Positions 51,056-61,220 of a DNA stretch of 64,000 bases are shown here, one piece after another. Location: positions 4,216,448 through 4,280,447 of the forward strand of contig OZ022347.1 in NCBI GenBank assembly GCA_963989245.1, given 5' to 3'. The translations under genes were made by a program, and so were the position numbers. Source of the stretch: Nansenia antarctica. Lineage: Eukaryota; Chordata; Actinopteri; Argentiniformes; Microstomatidae. The notes beneath the pieces were generated by a model. The model was not told where the DNA came from and searched no databases. It saw nothing but the letters and a program-made list of their open reading frames with translations. Numbering within the stretch: position 1 is the stretch's first letter; the number at the start of each line of letters is the position of its first letter.

Positions 51056-51770
51056 GAAAACTGGGGGGGTAGAGGTGATGAAGAGGTCTGTACAGGGGGG
51101 GTAGAGGGGATGAAGAGGTCTGTACAGGGGGGTAGAGGGGATGAAGAGGTCTGCACAGGGGATGAAGAGGTCTGTACAGGGGGTAGAGGGGATGAAGAGG
51201 TCTGTACAGGGGATGAAGAGGTCTGTAGGTAGAGAGGATGACGGGGTCTGTACAGGGGATGAAGAGGTCTGTACAGGGGGTAGAGGGGATGAAGAGGTCT
51301 GTACAGGGGGGTAGAGGGGATGAAGAGGTCTGTACAGGGGATGAAGAGGTCTGTACAGGGGGTAGAGGGGATGACGGGGTCTGTAGAGGTGGGTAGAGGG
51401 GATGACGGGGTCTGTACAGGGGGGTAGAGGGGATGAAGAGGTCTGTACAGGGGGGTAGAGCGGATGAAGAGGTCTGTACAGGGGGGTAGAGGGGATGAAG
51501 AGGTCTGTAGAGGAGGGTAGAGGGGATGGAGAGGTCTGTACAGGGGGGTAGAGGGGATGAAGAGGTCTGTACAGGGGGTAGAGGGGATGGAGAGGTCTGT
51601 AGAGGTGGGTAGAGGGGATGAAGAGGTCTGTACAGGGGGGTAGAGGGGATGAAGAGGTCTGTAGAGGTGGGTAGAGGGGATGAAGAGGTCTGTACAGGGG
51701 GGTAGAGGGGATGAAGAGGTCTGTACAGGGGGGTAGAGGGGATGGCGAGGTCTGTACAGGGGGGTAGAGC
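51056..51770. repeat. G-rich minisatellite, unit about 30 bp
   Basis: Units of the form GGGGATGAAGAGGTCTGTAC plus AGGGGGGTAGA, with variants (GACGGGGTCTGT, GTAGAGGTGGGT) and length changes. The minus-strand proline-serine frame through it is an artefact. Confidence 0.95.
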
Positions 51771-51893
51771 TATTCTCATGCTAAAATCGACTGTAATTCC
51801 AGATTTTAAAGTTGATATTCTTCCCCGTGGAGCATGCCCCCATAACCTGTGCCCCACCCAAAAAATTTAGCACCAGCCGCCACTGAATCACAG

Positions 51894-52836
51894 AGGTATG
51901 TATCTAAATGAATGAAATATATAGGCTATATATTATATATATTTTTAACTTGTGTACCGTTTTGTTGGGGACTTTTGACAGCCTTCTCGATGCTCCATCT
52001 GGTTAGGCACTTGGACAGCAACTCCCGGGTTGGGATACTCAGGTGTAAGCCATCTATTCACAAGATTCTACAAAGATTAAAGCAAAGATAAGTGTGTAGC
52101 TGCCTGTCGGGACGTCATGTTCAACCATGATATCATCTGTATGAAACGTATGTGAAGCCTCCAGCACCGAGCAACCCAACCTACGTGAGCTAGCAACACT
52201 TTACAACGGATAACATAGGTGTGCTGGTAATGGTAATAACAGTTGTGTTATGTGTGTTTGTGCAACCCGTGTGTAGTTACAACTACCATTATGTGGCGAA
52301 TGCATGACTTGGCTACGGGGCACGTTTTACTTACATGTTTGATTTTCCTAAAATGTGGAGATACCGGCTCTGCTCAAACCGGGACGGTTGGACGTCTGAT
52401 CACTCCAGAAACAAAAGATCATTCCTACGAACTCGATGTCCACATCTGTAGTAGTCACTATTCACTCGTGAATGAATCAGAGATGCGACACGGTGTCGCC
52501 TGTTGATGACATCATCACCTTTCCTTTTCTTTGGAAGGGGGGCAAGGCTCCTCTTGCATTTGTCGACTTTGACATAATATTACAAGAAACACATTCACAT
52601 CATATGAATTAAGAATGGTTTCCCTGACTTTCATTGACACTTGTTTTGGTCCTCATGTGGCCGAACACCAATAGGTAAACACAACGCCTAGAATCAATAC
52701 TAGACATTGACAGCTCTCTTATGCTGTATAAATGTGTCCGAACACACCTGGCGAACCAGAAACACCTGTCAAGGGGGACTTCTGTATGTCTAAACAATGT
52801 TGTCATTTCTGAAAGGTGAAACTATTGTGTACACAT
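51894..52836. other. no firm gene; one signal-peptide-like ORF
   Basis: A + frame at 52291-52506 starts MWRMHDLATGHVLLTCLIFL, which looks like a signal peptide or membrane helix, and ends after 71 codons. No homology is recognised and no splice donor is clear. I treat it as unsupported. Confidence 0.2.
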
Positions 52837-52837
52837 G

Positions 52838-52952
52838 TGACGGGGTGTATCTTTTCATGAATCACTCTCAGCTGGATGGCTCACGTTCATTTATTCTGTA
52901 GAAAACAGTGCATCAAATTCTGGACACGGGACTTGCAGGGTCATCGAGCTAC
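52838..52952 (-). repeat. 3' LTR of gypsy 2, distal part
   Basis: TGACGGGGTGTATCTTTTCA to ATCGAGCTAC. The LTR resumes at 55987 after the TIR element. Confidence 0.9.
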
Positions 52953-53310
52953 TAGTCAGGTTCACTATGTTTCAATTTAAACTTTCGTGGGAATTTTTTG
53001 GGGATTTGCTAATCTATACATTTTTGGAAAGGGCATTGTATGAGGAATCAGAAAATATATGTTTCCATTTGCACAGATGTCTGAAAGGCGGCCATCTTGG
53101 CATTTACAAAATGGCCGCCATAATACACACGTTTTGTAATATCTTGGCTTCTAAATAAGCTAGAACATTGATTTTAACTGCTAAACCTACATTTTCAGGG
53201 TCAATGAATCCAATGGTTGGAGTTACAAAGCAATTTTTTGTATTCTTCTTCTTAAAAAAAAAAAGTATATGGGCACAGGCAGCCATTGCTCTGCAGGATC
53301 CATAGGCTAA

Positions 53311-53562
53311 TTGGATCCCCTGCAAAATTGGTACTCCAAACATGAGGATGGCATGCTTAAACCAACAACCACAGACGTCCTCCCAGCCCCAAAGTCCATC
53401 ATTGAGATGGTACAATGCAAATGCAAAACTGACTGTTCTTCTGGCAGATGTTCATGCAGAGCTAAGAACTTAGCCTGTACCGACATGTGCAGCAGCCAGT
53501 GCCAGAACGATGACGATTCCCAAGCTGTGACGCACGAAAGTGATGATGATGAACTAATCTAA
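53311..53562 (+). CDS. cysteine-rich (CXC-like) C-terminal protein fragment of the TIR element
   Basis: 83 residues. The core is CKCKTDCSSGRCSCRAKNLA followed by CTDMCSSQC, a compact cysteine motif resembling the CXC-like tails found on many transposon-associated proteins. Then an acidic end (DDDSQAVTHESDDDELI) and stop. Upstream of the first Met there is no long frame, so it is probably the last piece of a larger transposase whose body was deleted. Function (metal-dependent nucleic-acid binding) is inference. Confidence 0.55.
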   Translation: MDPLQNWYSKHEDGMLKPTTTDVLPAPKSIIEMVQCKCKTDCSSGRCSCRAKNLACTDMCSSQCQNDDDSQAVTHESDDDELI

Positions 53563-53779
53563 CAGCCCAGCTCACATTGGCACGCATTGGACTCGCCATT
53601 CACATATCACATCACACATAGCATAAACGCTTATACATAGTCAAGAGACACAACCCGCCTGTCATTACACATAGAGTAAATACACATCCCACAAACAGAA
53701 CAACCAGCACACCATACACTCCCCACATTCCTCCCATTCATTTATTTTGTTTCATTCCCTATTTTTATCATTAAATATG

Positions 53780-55436
53780 ATATACGGAGCTTATTCTCCA
53801 TGCCGCACCCGCCTTGAAGTCCTGCCTGAGAGCGTTCCTCACTTCCTGTTAGCGCCAACTCAAGATCCCCAAAATCTGGCGAAGAGCCCTAGTTGTTGCG
53901 ATCACTAAACCGAATAAGCCTGAAGGGGACCCTAAGAGTTACCGTCCCATCTCTCTGTTATGCATCCCCTTCAAGATCCTCGAGACGGGGCCGTCTTTAT
54001 AGACCTGACGGCTGCCTACGATACCGTATGGCATCGCGGCCTCACCTGCAAGCTGCTCCGCCTGCTGCCGGACAGGCACATGGTCAGAATGATCATGGAG
54101 CTCATCCGTAACCGCAGCTTTACCCTTACCACCGGTTGCGGACAGCTAAGCAGGCTTCGACGCCTTAAGAACGGCGTCCCTCAGGGATCGGTCCTGGCCC
54201 CCCTCCTCTATAATATCTACACCTATGACCTGCCCAACACACTCTCGCGGAAGTACGCCTACGCAGACGACCTCGCAGTGGTGTACTCTGCTGGAAATTG
54301 GCAGTCTGTGGAGGGGATTCTGAGCCAGGACATGCAGACACTAGTGGCATACTTCCGGAAATGGAGATTGAAGCTTAGCGAGGCAAAGACGGTGTCGGCT
54401 GCCTTCCACCTTAACAACAGGGAGGCTAAATGTGAGCTTAGAGTATACCTAGATGGAACTCCCCTGCCATGTTCAGCTGAGCCAATCTATCTCGGCGTGA
54501 CATTGGACAGGACGCTCACGTTTCGCCGGCACCTCGAGTCACTGCGCAAGAAGTTAACAGCTCGTGTGGCGTTGATGAGGCGACTGGTTGGCTCAGGCTG
54601 GGGCGCCGGCGCAAAGACCTTGCACACGGCAGCCCTAGCCCTCCTTTATTCAACTAGTGAATACTGCGCCCCAGTATGGTGTCGCAGTGCCCACACCCGC
54701 CTCATCGACTCGCCTATAAACGAAGCCTTGCGGTTTGTGACAGGATGCCTGCATCCTACCCCCGTGGACAACCTTCCCACCCTAGCAGGCATCCAGCCCG
54801 CAGGCCTCCGCCGCATGGGAGCCACAGCACGTCTCGCCTGCCGGACCGTGGAGCTTAATAAACATCTGCTCCACGATAGGCTCACTATAACAGCGGAGCC
54901 CTCCCGGCGTCTCAAGTCGAGACACCCATTTGTGCCTGCCGCACAGGATCTCAGGCAGCAATGCAGAGATCTTAACATCAGTGCGGCAGGATGGGCAGAT
55001 TATATGTGGCGCGCGGAGTGGGAGGCAAACACCTCCAAACTCCGCGACCATATCCCAGTCGCCGGCCCTGAGCCCCTCGGGATGGACTTGCCAAGGCTAT
55101 CCTGGGTGAGGCTCAATCGTCTCCGGACCGGCATCGGGCGTTTCCGCTCATCAATGCACAGATGGGGCTAGGCCCCAAATGCGTCGTCCGAGTGTGGCGC
55201 AGAGGACCAAACCGCAGACCATGTTATCCTGGATTGCCTGGTGTACCACCCACCCAACGGGATGCATGTTCTGTCGGTACTAGATGACGAGACGATGACG
55301 TGGCTTCTGGAGGGGTGTCCAGAAATATAGCCCGGGTGAGCCCCTCAACCAGGTCTCGGGGTGGTAAAAGGGTAGCCCCTCGGCCCCGAGCATGGTGGAG
55401 TGGAGAGGAAAACAACTACCCATACGCCGAAAGAAG
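53780..55436 (+). mobile_element. 5'-truncated LINE with 13-bp target duplication
   Basis: Flanked by perfect ATCATTAAATATG at 53767-53779 and 55437-55449. It contains RT and a C-terminal zinc-like segment and is inserted in the TIR element. Confidence 0.9.
53820..55330 (+). pseudogene. LINE reverse transcriptase with internal deletion
   Basis: N-terminal RT sequence (RRALVVAITKPNKPEGDPKS, YRPISLLCIPFKILE) contains a TAG and then jumps near 53985 to AVFIDLTAAYDTVWHRGLTC in another frame, so about 60-70 residues are missing. The frame 53960-55171 carries NGVPQGSVLAPLLYNIYTYD, the catalytic KYAYADDLAVVY and YLGVTLDRTLTFRRHLESL, ending WVRLNRLRTGIGRFRSSMHRWG. Beyond the stop, C-x-C and H-x4-C residues (SECGAEDQTADHVILDCLVY) continue in another frame. 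It is a different LINE family from the other two in the window. Confidence 0.8.
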
Positions 55437-55986
55437 ATCATTAAATATGCCATTAGGCTAAAGATTTACCTGCCTCTGTATTGCCTTACTGGTTGCTGGC
55501 TGTTGCCATAACATCCAAAAATGTATAGATTAGCAAATCCCCCCAAAAAGCCAACAAAAGTTTAAATCATAACATCGAGACTATCTAATGCAGGAGGTTG
55601 TCGTGATCATACTGTGGTCTGTGGACTCACGTATGGAAGTAATAGAAAAACGACAATTTCTTAAAGTATAAGTTACACATTTTTATGTGATGATATAAAA
55701 TAAAAATAAATACTAAAAATTGCTTTGTAACTACAACCATTGGATTCCTTGACCCTGAAAATGTAGGTTTAGCAGTTAAAATGTTCTAGCTTATTTAGAA
55801 GCCAAGATATTACAAAACGTGTGTATTATGGCGGCCATTTCTTAAATGCCAAGATGGCCGCCTTTCAGACATCTGTGCAAATGGAAACATATATTTTCTG
55901 ATTCCTCATACAATGCCCTTTCCAAAAATGTATAGATTAGCAAATCCCCAAAAAATTCCCACGAAATTATATAACAAACCTGACTA

Positions 55987-56153
55987 TACATTCGCATCAG
56001 TGGTTAAGAATGAACTGAGGGAGATCACGTTACGTCCCGTGCAACTGCACTGTCACGGATACACCCCGGATATACCACGTCATTAAACCCCTAGAGGGCG
56101 CAGTTTAGCTCTATTTTAGCTATAATTGAACTTGAACTTTCTACTCCGTTACA
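55987..56153 (-). repeat. 3' LTR of gypsy 2, proximal part
   Basis: TACATTCGCATCAGTGG to ACTCCGTTACA, matching 62939-63104. Next to it (56154-56170), on the minus strand, is AATTTAAGGGGGGTGTA, the polypurine tract. Confidence 0.9.
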
Positions 56154-56500
56154 TACACCCCCCTTAAATTATACTAAAATGGGGCAACAGCATGAAAACC
56201 GGAGGACAGTAAAAAAAACAGGAGCGAAAAAACAAACAAATGACAAAACAAAAACAACAACGTGGATCTCGAGCACTGATGTACCAAAACTCAACATTAT
56301 AAATTCTTCCATAAGAAGTGTGTAAGGACAGATTGGTACCAAAACCCGTACTTATCACAGAGGAGAAAGAGATGCCATCTACATCCCACAGTTGTACATA
56401 ACTTTGCCCTTACAAGAGGATCTCATGACTCTAGGTCACGACTCAGACCGGAAGCAAAATAAATAAATAAATAAAATAAAAAACTGGATGCACTACGCCC
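56154..56500 (-). other. gypsy 2 3' untranslated region and polypurine tract
   Basis: No ORF. Contains AATAAATAAATAAAATAAAA and, next to the LTR, the G-rich polypurine tract. Confidence 0.7.
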
Positions 56501-56875
56501 CTACATAGACGCCGCAATGAAACTAAATGCAGAACCTATGAAAGGCTCAGTACTCCCTTTAAGCATCTGCCCTGACATCTCACAAATAAGCCTATTTGGG
56601 TTCCTAACACTCCTCCCACATCTCGTGACAACTGATGGAACTTGAGCACTCTGTGAACGTGTGCAAACTACCAACTCCGGCTCAACCTCAACTAGAATTG
56701 GAAGGTCACCATGGGCATCACATCTAGCTTCAGGTGAGTGTACTGTGTCACATACTGTGTCAGGGGGATAATCAGTGTGGCAGTCAGGTACAGAGTCATC
56801 AGGAACACTATCCAGCAACTCATCTGGTCGGTCTTCCTTCGAGGCATTCGGCACGGGCATAGTCGTTGACTTCTT
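56501..56875 (-). pseudogene. gypsy 2 pol C-terminal tail, out of frame
   Basis: This frame has acidic sequence (RPDELLDSVPDDSVPDC) and TRCGRSVRNPNRLICEMSG, a basic motif commonly closing gypsy pol. It is out of frame with the main pol ORF, which stops at 56820. A single indel near 56870 is the likely cause. Confidence 0.6.
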
Positions 56876-59800
56876 CCTCATGGATGCTCTCTGCCCCCGC
56901 GTGCTCAGGTGACTCGAAGACCCAGTCCCTGGTGCGCAACCGAGAGGCCTCTTCAACATCAGAGGTGACAGAGCCCTGAACACTGGCACAGGAAGCTATA
57001 GACTGCGACTCCTCTAGGGATGCCGGGTTCCCATCTTGTTCCGGAACTGTCAAGAAGTCAACCGGAAGCAGCATGTTCCTGTGTACAACCTTCTCTCTAT
57101 TCGTGACAACATCTCTGATCCTGTACACGTTGATGTCCGATCTCACAGACACCACATCGAAAGGAGTTGATTCCCACCGGTCTGCGATCTTCCTCTTCCC
57201 TCTCTCACCTCGATTGGCAAGCAGCACTTTGTCACCAACACCCAACAGCAGTCCTCTGACCTTCCGGTTGTACAGTTTGGCGTGGCGATCTTGTTCCCTG
57301 ATGGCATTCCTTTGAGCGATCTGTGCTGCTTCAGAAAGATCTCTCCTCAGATGTTGCACAAACTCATGACGACTGACAACGGCATCATCCTCCAGCACAT
57401 GATGAAACATGACATCCTCGGGCAGCCGTGGGACCCGTCCGAACATCAGGTAGAATGGCGCGAAGCCCGTGGTCTCATGCACAGTGGAGTTGTAGCAGAA
57501 GGTCAGTTTCTGGAGCATCTGTGGCCACCTGGACTTGCTCAGTGGAGGGAGAGCCCTTATCATGCCCCCGAGGGTCCTGTTGAACCTCTCTGTGACGCCG
57601 TTGCCCATGGGGTGGTATGGAGTCGTATGGGACTTATGCACACCTGCCATCTCTAGTAGATCTTTTAGAAGCCGACTCTCAAAGTTAGCTCCCTGATCCG
57701 AATGGATTCTTTTGGGGAACCCATATATGCAAAAAAACTTGTCCCATAGACAGCGGGCAACTTGTTTCGCAGTCTGGTTCCGACAGGGGAAGGCAAGAGC
57801 TACTTTAGAAAAATGGTCCGTAACAACAAGAACATCAATGGTCTTCTTGTCGCTCTGCTCTGCGGTCCAAAAATCGATGCACACTAAGTCCATAGGAGCT
57901 GAAGTGCGGATGCTCTCAAGAGGTGCTCGGGCGTGTGGTTCAGGAGTCTTCCCCAAAATACATCTCTGACAGTGCTTCACGTGATTCTCAACATCCCTCT
58001 GCATGCCTGTCCAGAAGAATCGTTCACTGGCCAGAGAGGATGATCTTGAGCGACCCTGGTGGCCAGCAGCATCGTGGACTCCATGTAAGACTTGTCGCTT
58101 CAGAGCTTCTGGAGTGACGAACTGAAAGATCCTCTTGTCCCTGATGCGGTCTCTCTTGACACGGTAGAGGAGTCCACTACGCACTCTCAACTTCTTCCAG
58201 TGTTTCAACAGCCTGAGCACACAGCTAGACTCAGCTGTTCTCTCGTGTGCATTTGGTTTCCTACGTCGCTGCATATAAAAGAGAACCCTGCTCACTACAG
58301 CATCTTGTTGCTGGAGATTGTGTAATTGACTCTGTGGGATGGCGATGGAAGGGTCTTCCTCGGGCAATTGCAAATACTCCGGATTAATGTAGGACAGCTG
58401 AGAAACACCCCCAGTACGATGGACGTCCATGACAGCAGACACCTCCTCAGCACTAATGGCACCTCCAGAAGACTCAGGACTCAGGACCTCATCTGTGTCG
58501 ACATTAGTGTGCTGAACACCTTGACAGTTGGTAGTCAGCCGGAAAGCGTCCTGCACCGTACCAGCCACTACTCCATTCACCTGATCCAGCAAGGACAGGT
58601 AAGGCTCCCTCACCAGGCGATGGCTCACACAGGACTTAACAAATGGCTCACGGCTCAGCGCATCAGCGACTATGTTCCTAGGCCCTGGGATATAATTCAG
58701 ACCGAAATCATATGCAGCAAGTTTGGCCACCCACCTCTGTTCGCATGCATCTAACTTGGGCTTCGTTAGGATGTAGGTCAAGGGGTTGTTATCCGACCAC
58801 GCTGTGAAATGCACTCCCTTCAGCCAGTGGGAAAACTTCTCGCATACAGCCCACTTCAACGCCAGAAACTCAAGTCGGTGAGCTGGATAGTTCAACTGAG
58901 CATGTGACAGCGTCCTACTAGCGAAGGCAACTGGTCTTGCAACTTTATCACCAGGCTGGAGCTGAGAGATGACGGCGCCAATCCCATCGAATGAAGCATC
59001 CACTGCTAGGATAAATGGCTTTGCGAAATCAGGATGGGCCAGGGTTACAGAATGCAGGAGATCGCGCTTCAATGTCTCGAAAGCATCCCTACACTCGGCC
59101 GTCCAGTCAGCTGGTTTGAGCTTTACAAGATTGTGACATTTCTTCACTGGTTTTCTCCCTCTGCGTGCCTTTTCTCCAGCGTTCTGTCCAGAGAGAAGCT
59201 TGAATAGGGGTCTGGCCTTAGAGGAACAATCTTCAATGAAGTGCTGATAGTAAAGCATCATGCCCAAGAAGGACCTAATCTTCTTCTGTGAAGGAGACAC
59301 CCCATCACTGTCCATCAGATCGGATACCTGTACTTGGCTAATGGCTTCAACCTTACCAGGGTCCGTCTGCACTCCTGACTCATTGATGATATGGCCGAGA
59401 AACCGTACTGATTTCCGCAGAAGATAGCACTTCTTTGGAGCCAATTTGAGATTGTTGTACTTCAAACGAGAGAAAACCATCTCTAGACGCTCGAGTGCCA
59501 GCTGTTCTGTAGGAGCGAAGACCATAACATCGTCTAGGTAGCACAATAGACTGGTGAAATTCTGATCCCCAAAGATCGAGAGCATCATCCGCATGAATGT
59601 AGCCGGGCTGTTGGACAACCCTTGAGGCATCCGGTTATATTCATGCAGGCCAAAGGGAGAGGAGAACGCAGTGTATTTCTTGTGGTCCTCATGTAAAGGC
59701 ACGTTGTAGAAACCAGAGGTAAGGTCCATTGTGGAGAAGTAGGCATTACCACCTAGTGCAGCCAGCGCGTCAGCCTGATGAGGCAGCGGATGTGCGTCTT

Positions 59801-61220
59801 TCGTTGTCCTCGCATTAAGCCATCTGAAGTCCGTACAGATGTGCAACCCTCCATCCTTCTTCCACACAAGAACCAAGGGCGAGGCATATTCGCTGTTGGA
59901 CTTACGAATTATGCCTTTCTCCTCCATGTCGTTGATGGCAGACCTCAGCTTCTCGTAGTGGTTCGGTGGCACTCTGCGGTAGGGCAGGCGAAATGGCTTC
60001 TCGTCCACCAGATGTATCTTGTGCACGAAGTCAGACGCCTCACCACAGTCCAACTTGTGGCGTGAAAAGATTGACTCGTATTTCACAACAAGCTGACAAA
60101 GCTTCTCTCTCCACAGGTCAGAGACTTCACACGCGTCCAAGTCTAGGTCGCGTAGACCAAGTTCCTCTAGTGCCTTTCTGATGTCTTCTTTGGGCCTTGC
60201 TACAGACTCACCAGTCACGGATTGTGGGGAAGACTGAATGTGGTCGGGCGGGGACAGATCTTCAGCGGCAATGCAGGGAAACACGTCCGCCAATTTGGTG
60301 TTTCGCTTCAGCACTACCGGCTCACCGGTGGGATTCACAACCTTCATAGGCAGCCATCGGTCGCCCCACATCGGCGTAACAACTCTGCCAACCAGAACTT
60401 TATTCGGTCTGCATCTGGACTGAGTTGGTTCCACAACCACCGTACTGCCCTCTGATATAGGTGCCGACACAGGGAGTCTGCCCCATACAAGATGCTCACT
60501 ATTTGGCTGTAGCATCACACACTGTTGTAGCTTCAGTGTGCCAACCTTCTCAGGCACTGTCTCACCCCTCCATCTCTCTGTATTGGAAAGGAGAGAGAAG
60601 AAGTGATGACAGTCCCCATCACTGCCACCACCATGTTCAGATATCAGCCGCCAATAGCTGTCAGTCTTCCTCATCAACTCTAGGATTTTCTTGATGGCAT
60701 TACTGCCTAGTATCATGTCATCGGTCTGTCCAGGCACCACAAGCATTGGGATGACCATCTTGCAGTCATACACCACCACATCGACATTGTATATTGCCTT
60801 AGGTACAACTCTGTGACCACCACATCCTATGATAATGACATCATCAGCGGGGCATCCTCTCAGATCAGGGTTACGCTGCAAGAGACGCGCCTCCGCAGCC
60901 TCGCTAAGCGTGCATGCCATAGAACCACTGTCTATCATCGCTCTAAGAGAGACATCTGCAGCGGAGACAGTGGTGTAGAATAAACTATCAGACCTTTGGA
61001 CTCTGTGTAGACCTTGAAATACTACTGTCTTGTTCGAAGGCGCTCTGGAGATAAATGACTTGTATGTTGACTCACAATCAGCCATTTCATCATTGGGAGA
61101 GATATCAACATGATCTGCACAGTCCTCCCTTGAATGCAGATCTATAAGTTTCCCTGCTGCGCCGACTGGGCACGCCCCTGCATCGGACACTTGGATCTGG
61201 GGTGTCCAGGCGAATGGCAC
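56820..61220 (-). CDS. Pol polyprotein: protease, RT, RNase H, integrase (gypsy 2)
   Basis: 1466 residues without a stop. The aspartic protease active site is RAMIDSGSMACTLSE (D at 97). RT includes IRKSNSEYASPLVLVWKKDG, FSTMDLTSGFYNVPL and the catalytic LLCYLDDVMVF near residue 560. RNase H shows ILAVDASFDGIGAVIS, LEFLALKWAV and SDNNPLTY. Integrase has an HHCC module (H-x-H in VHDAAGHQGR, C-x2-C in CQRCI), then D, D, E at CIDFWT, SDQGANFES and GVTERFNRT (about 1115-1207). A GPY/F-like C-terminus follows (GVGDKVLLANRG). It overlaps the gag 3' end by about 79 bp in another frame, so expression would need frameshifting. All catalytic residues looked for are present. Confidence 0.9.
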   Translation of the reverse strand: MPFAWTPQIQVSDAGACPVGAAGKLIDLHSREDCADHVDISPNDEMADCESTYKSFISRAPSNKTVVFQGLHRVQRSDSLFYTTVSAADVSLRAMIDSGSMACTLSEAAEARLLQRNPDLRGCPADDVIIIGCGGHRVVPKAIYNVDVVVYDCKMVIPMLVVPGQTDDMILGSNAIKKILELMRKTDSYWRLISEHGGGSDGDCHHFFSLLSNTERWRGETVPEKVGTLKLQQCVMLQPNSEHLVWGRLPVSAPISEGSTVVVEPTQSRCRPNKVLVGRVVTPMWGDRWLPMKVVNPTGEPVVLKRNTKLADVFPCIAAEDLSPPDHIQSSPQSVTGESVARPKEDIRKALEELGLRDLDLDACEVSDLWREKLCQLVVKYESIFSRHKLDCGEASDFVHKIHLVDEKPFRLPYRRVPPNHYEKLRSAINDMEEKGIIRKSNSEYASPLVLVWKKDGGLHICTDFRWLNARTTKDAHPLPHQADALAALGGNAYFSTMDLTSGFYNVPLHEDHKKYTAFSSPFGLHEYNRMPQGLSNSPATFMRMMLSIFGDQNFTSLLCYLDDVMVFAPTEQLALERLEMVFSRLKYNNLKLAPKKCYLLRKSVRFLGHIINESGVQTDPGKVEAISQVQVSDLMDSDGVSPSQKKIRSFLGMMLYYQHFIEDCSSKARPLFKLLSGQNAGEKARRGRKPVKKCHNLVKLKPADWTAECRDAFETLKRDLLHSVTLAHPDFAKPFILAVDASFDGIGAVISQLQPGDKVARPVAFASRTLSHAQLNYPAHRLEFLALKWAVCEKFSHWLKGVHFTAWSDNNPLTYILTKPKLDACEQRWVAKLAAYDFGLNYIPGPRNIVADALSREPFVKSCVSHRLVREPYLSLLDQVNGVVAGTVQDAFRLTTNCQGVQHTNVDTDEVLSPESSGGAISAEEVSAVMDVHRTGGVSQLSYINPEYLQLPEEDPSIAIPQSQLHNLQQQDAVVSRVLFYMQRRRKPNAHERTAESSCVLRLLKHWKKLRVRSGLLYRVKRDRIRDKRIFQFVTPEALKRQVLHGVHDAAGHQGRSRSSSLASERFFWTGMQRDVENHVKHCQRCILGKTPEPHARAPLESIRTSAPMDLVCIDFWTAEQSDKKTIDVLVVTDHFSKVALAFPCRNQTAKQVARCLWDKFFCIYGFPKRIHSDQGANFESRLLKDLLEMAGVHKSHTTPYHPMGNGVTERFNRTLGGMIRALPPLSKSRWPQMLQKLTFCYNSTVHETTGFAPFYLMFGRVPRLPEDVMFHHVLEDDAVVSRHEFVQHLRRDLSEAAQIAQRNAIREQDRHAKLYNRKVRGLLLGVGDKVLLANRGERGKRKIADRWESTPFDVVSVRSDINVYRIRDVVTNREKVVHRNMLLPVDFLTVPEQDGNPASLEESQSIASCASVQGSVTSDVEEASRLRTRDWVFESPEHAGAESIHEEEVNDYARAECLEGRPTR

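Larger units (their letters stand above)
49789..51885. mobile_element. non-autonomous hAT element, 2.1 kb, with internal minisatellite
   Basis: Ends CAGTGGCGGCTGGC and AGCCGCCACTG are inverted repeats, flanked by a perfect 8-bp duplication AATCACAG (49781-49788, 51886-51893). It has no transposase. The interior holds a (CA)n tract (50556-50650), a retroposon tail (50747-50815) and a long minisatellite (51056-51770). Confidence 0.9.
52953..55986. mobile_element. DNA transposon with TIRs of about 275 bp and 3-bp target duplication, in gypsy LTR
   Basis: TAGTCAGGTT and AACCTGACTA begin inverted repeats that match over about 52953-53245 and 55711-55986, with some divergence at the outer 40 bp. 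The gypsy 5' LTR gives the empty site (GAGCTACATTCGC), so TAC is duplicated (52950-52952, 55987-55989). The inverted repeats contain GGCGGCCATCTTGGC and its complement. Inside are a cysteine-rich ORF (53311-53562) and a nested LINE (53780-55436). I could not assign the superfamily. Confidence 0.8.

Noticed and set aside
50940..51857. 305-residue minus-strand proline/serine-rich frame
   Set aside because: It translates the minisatellite in the hAT element. Units vary in length and the frame is open only because the repeat lacks stops.
52243..52506. Secreted protein gene
   Set aside because: One short ORF with a hydrophobic start, no recognised domain and no clear splice site, lying between two transposons.
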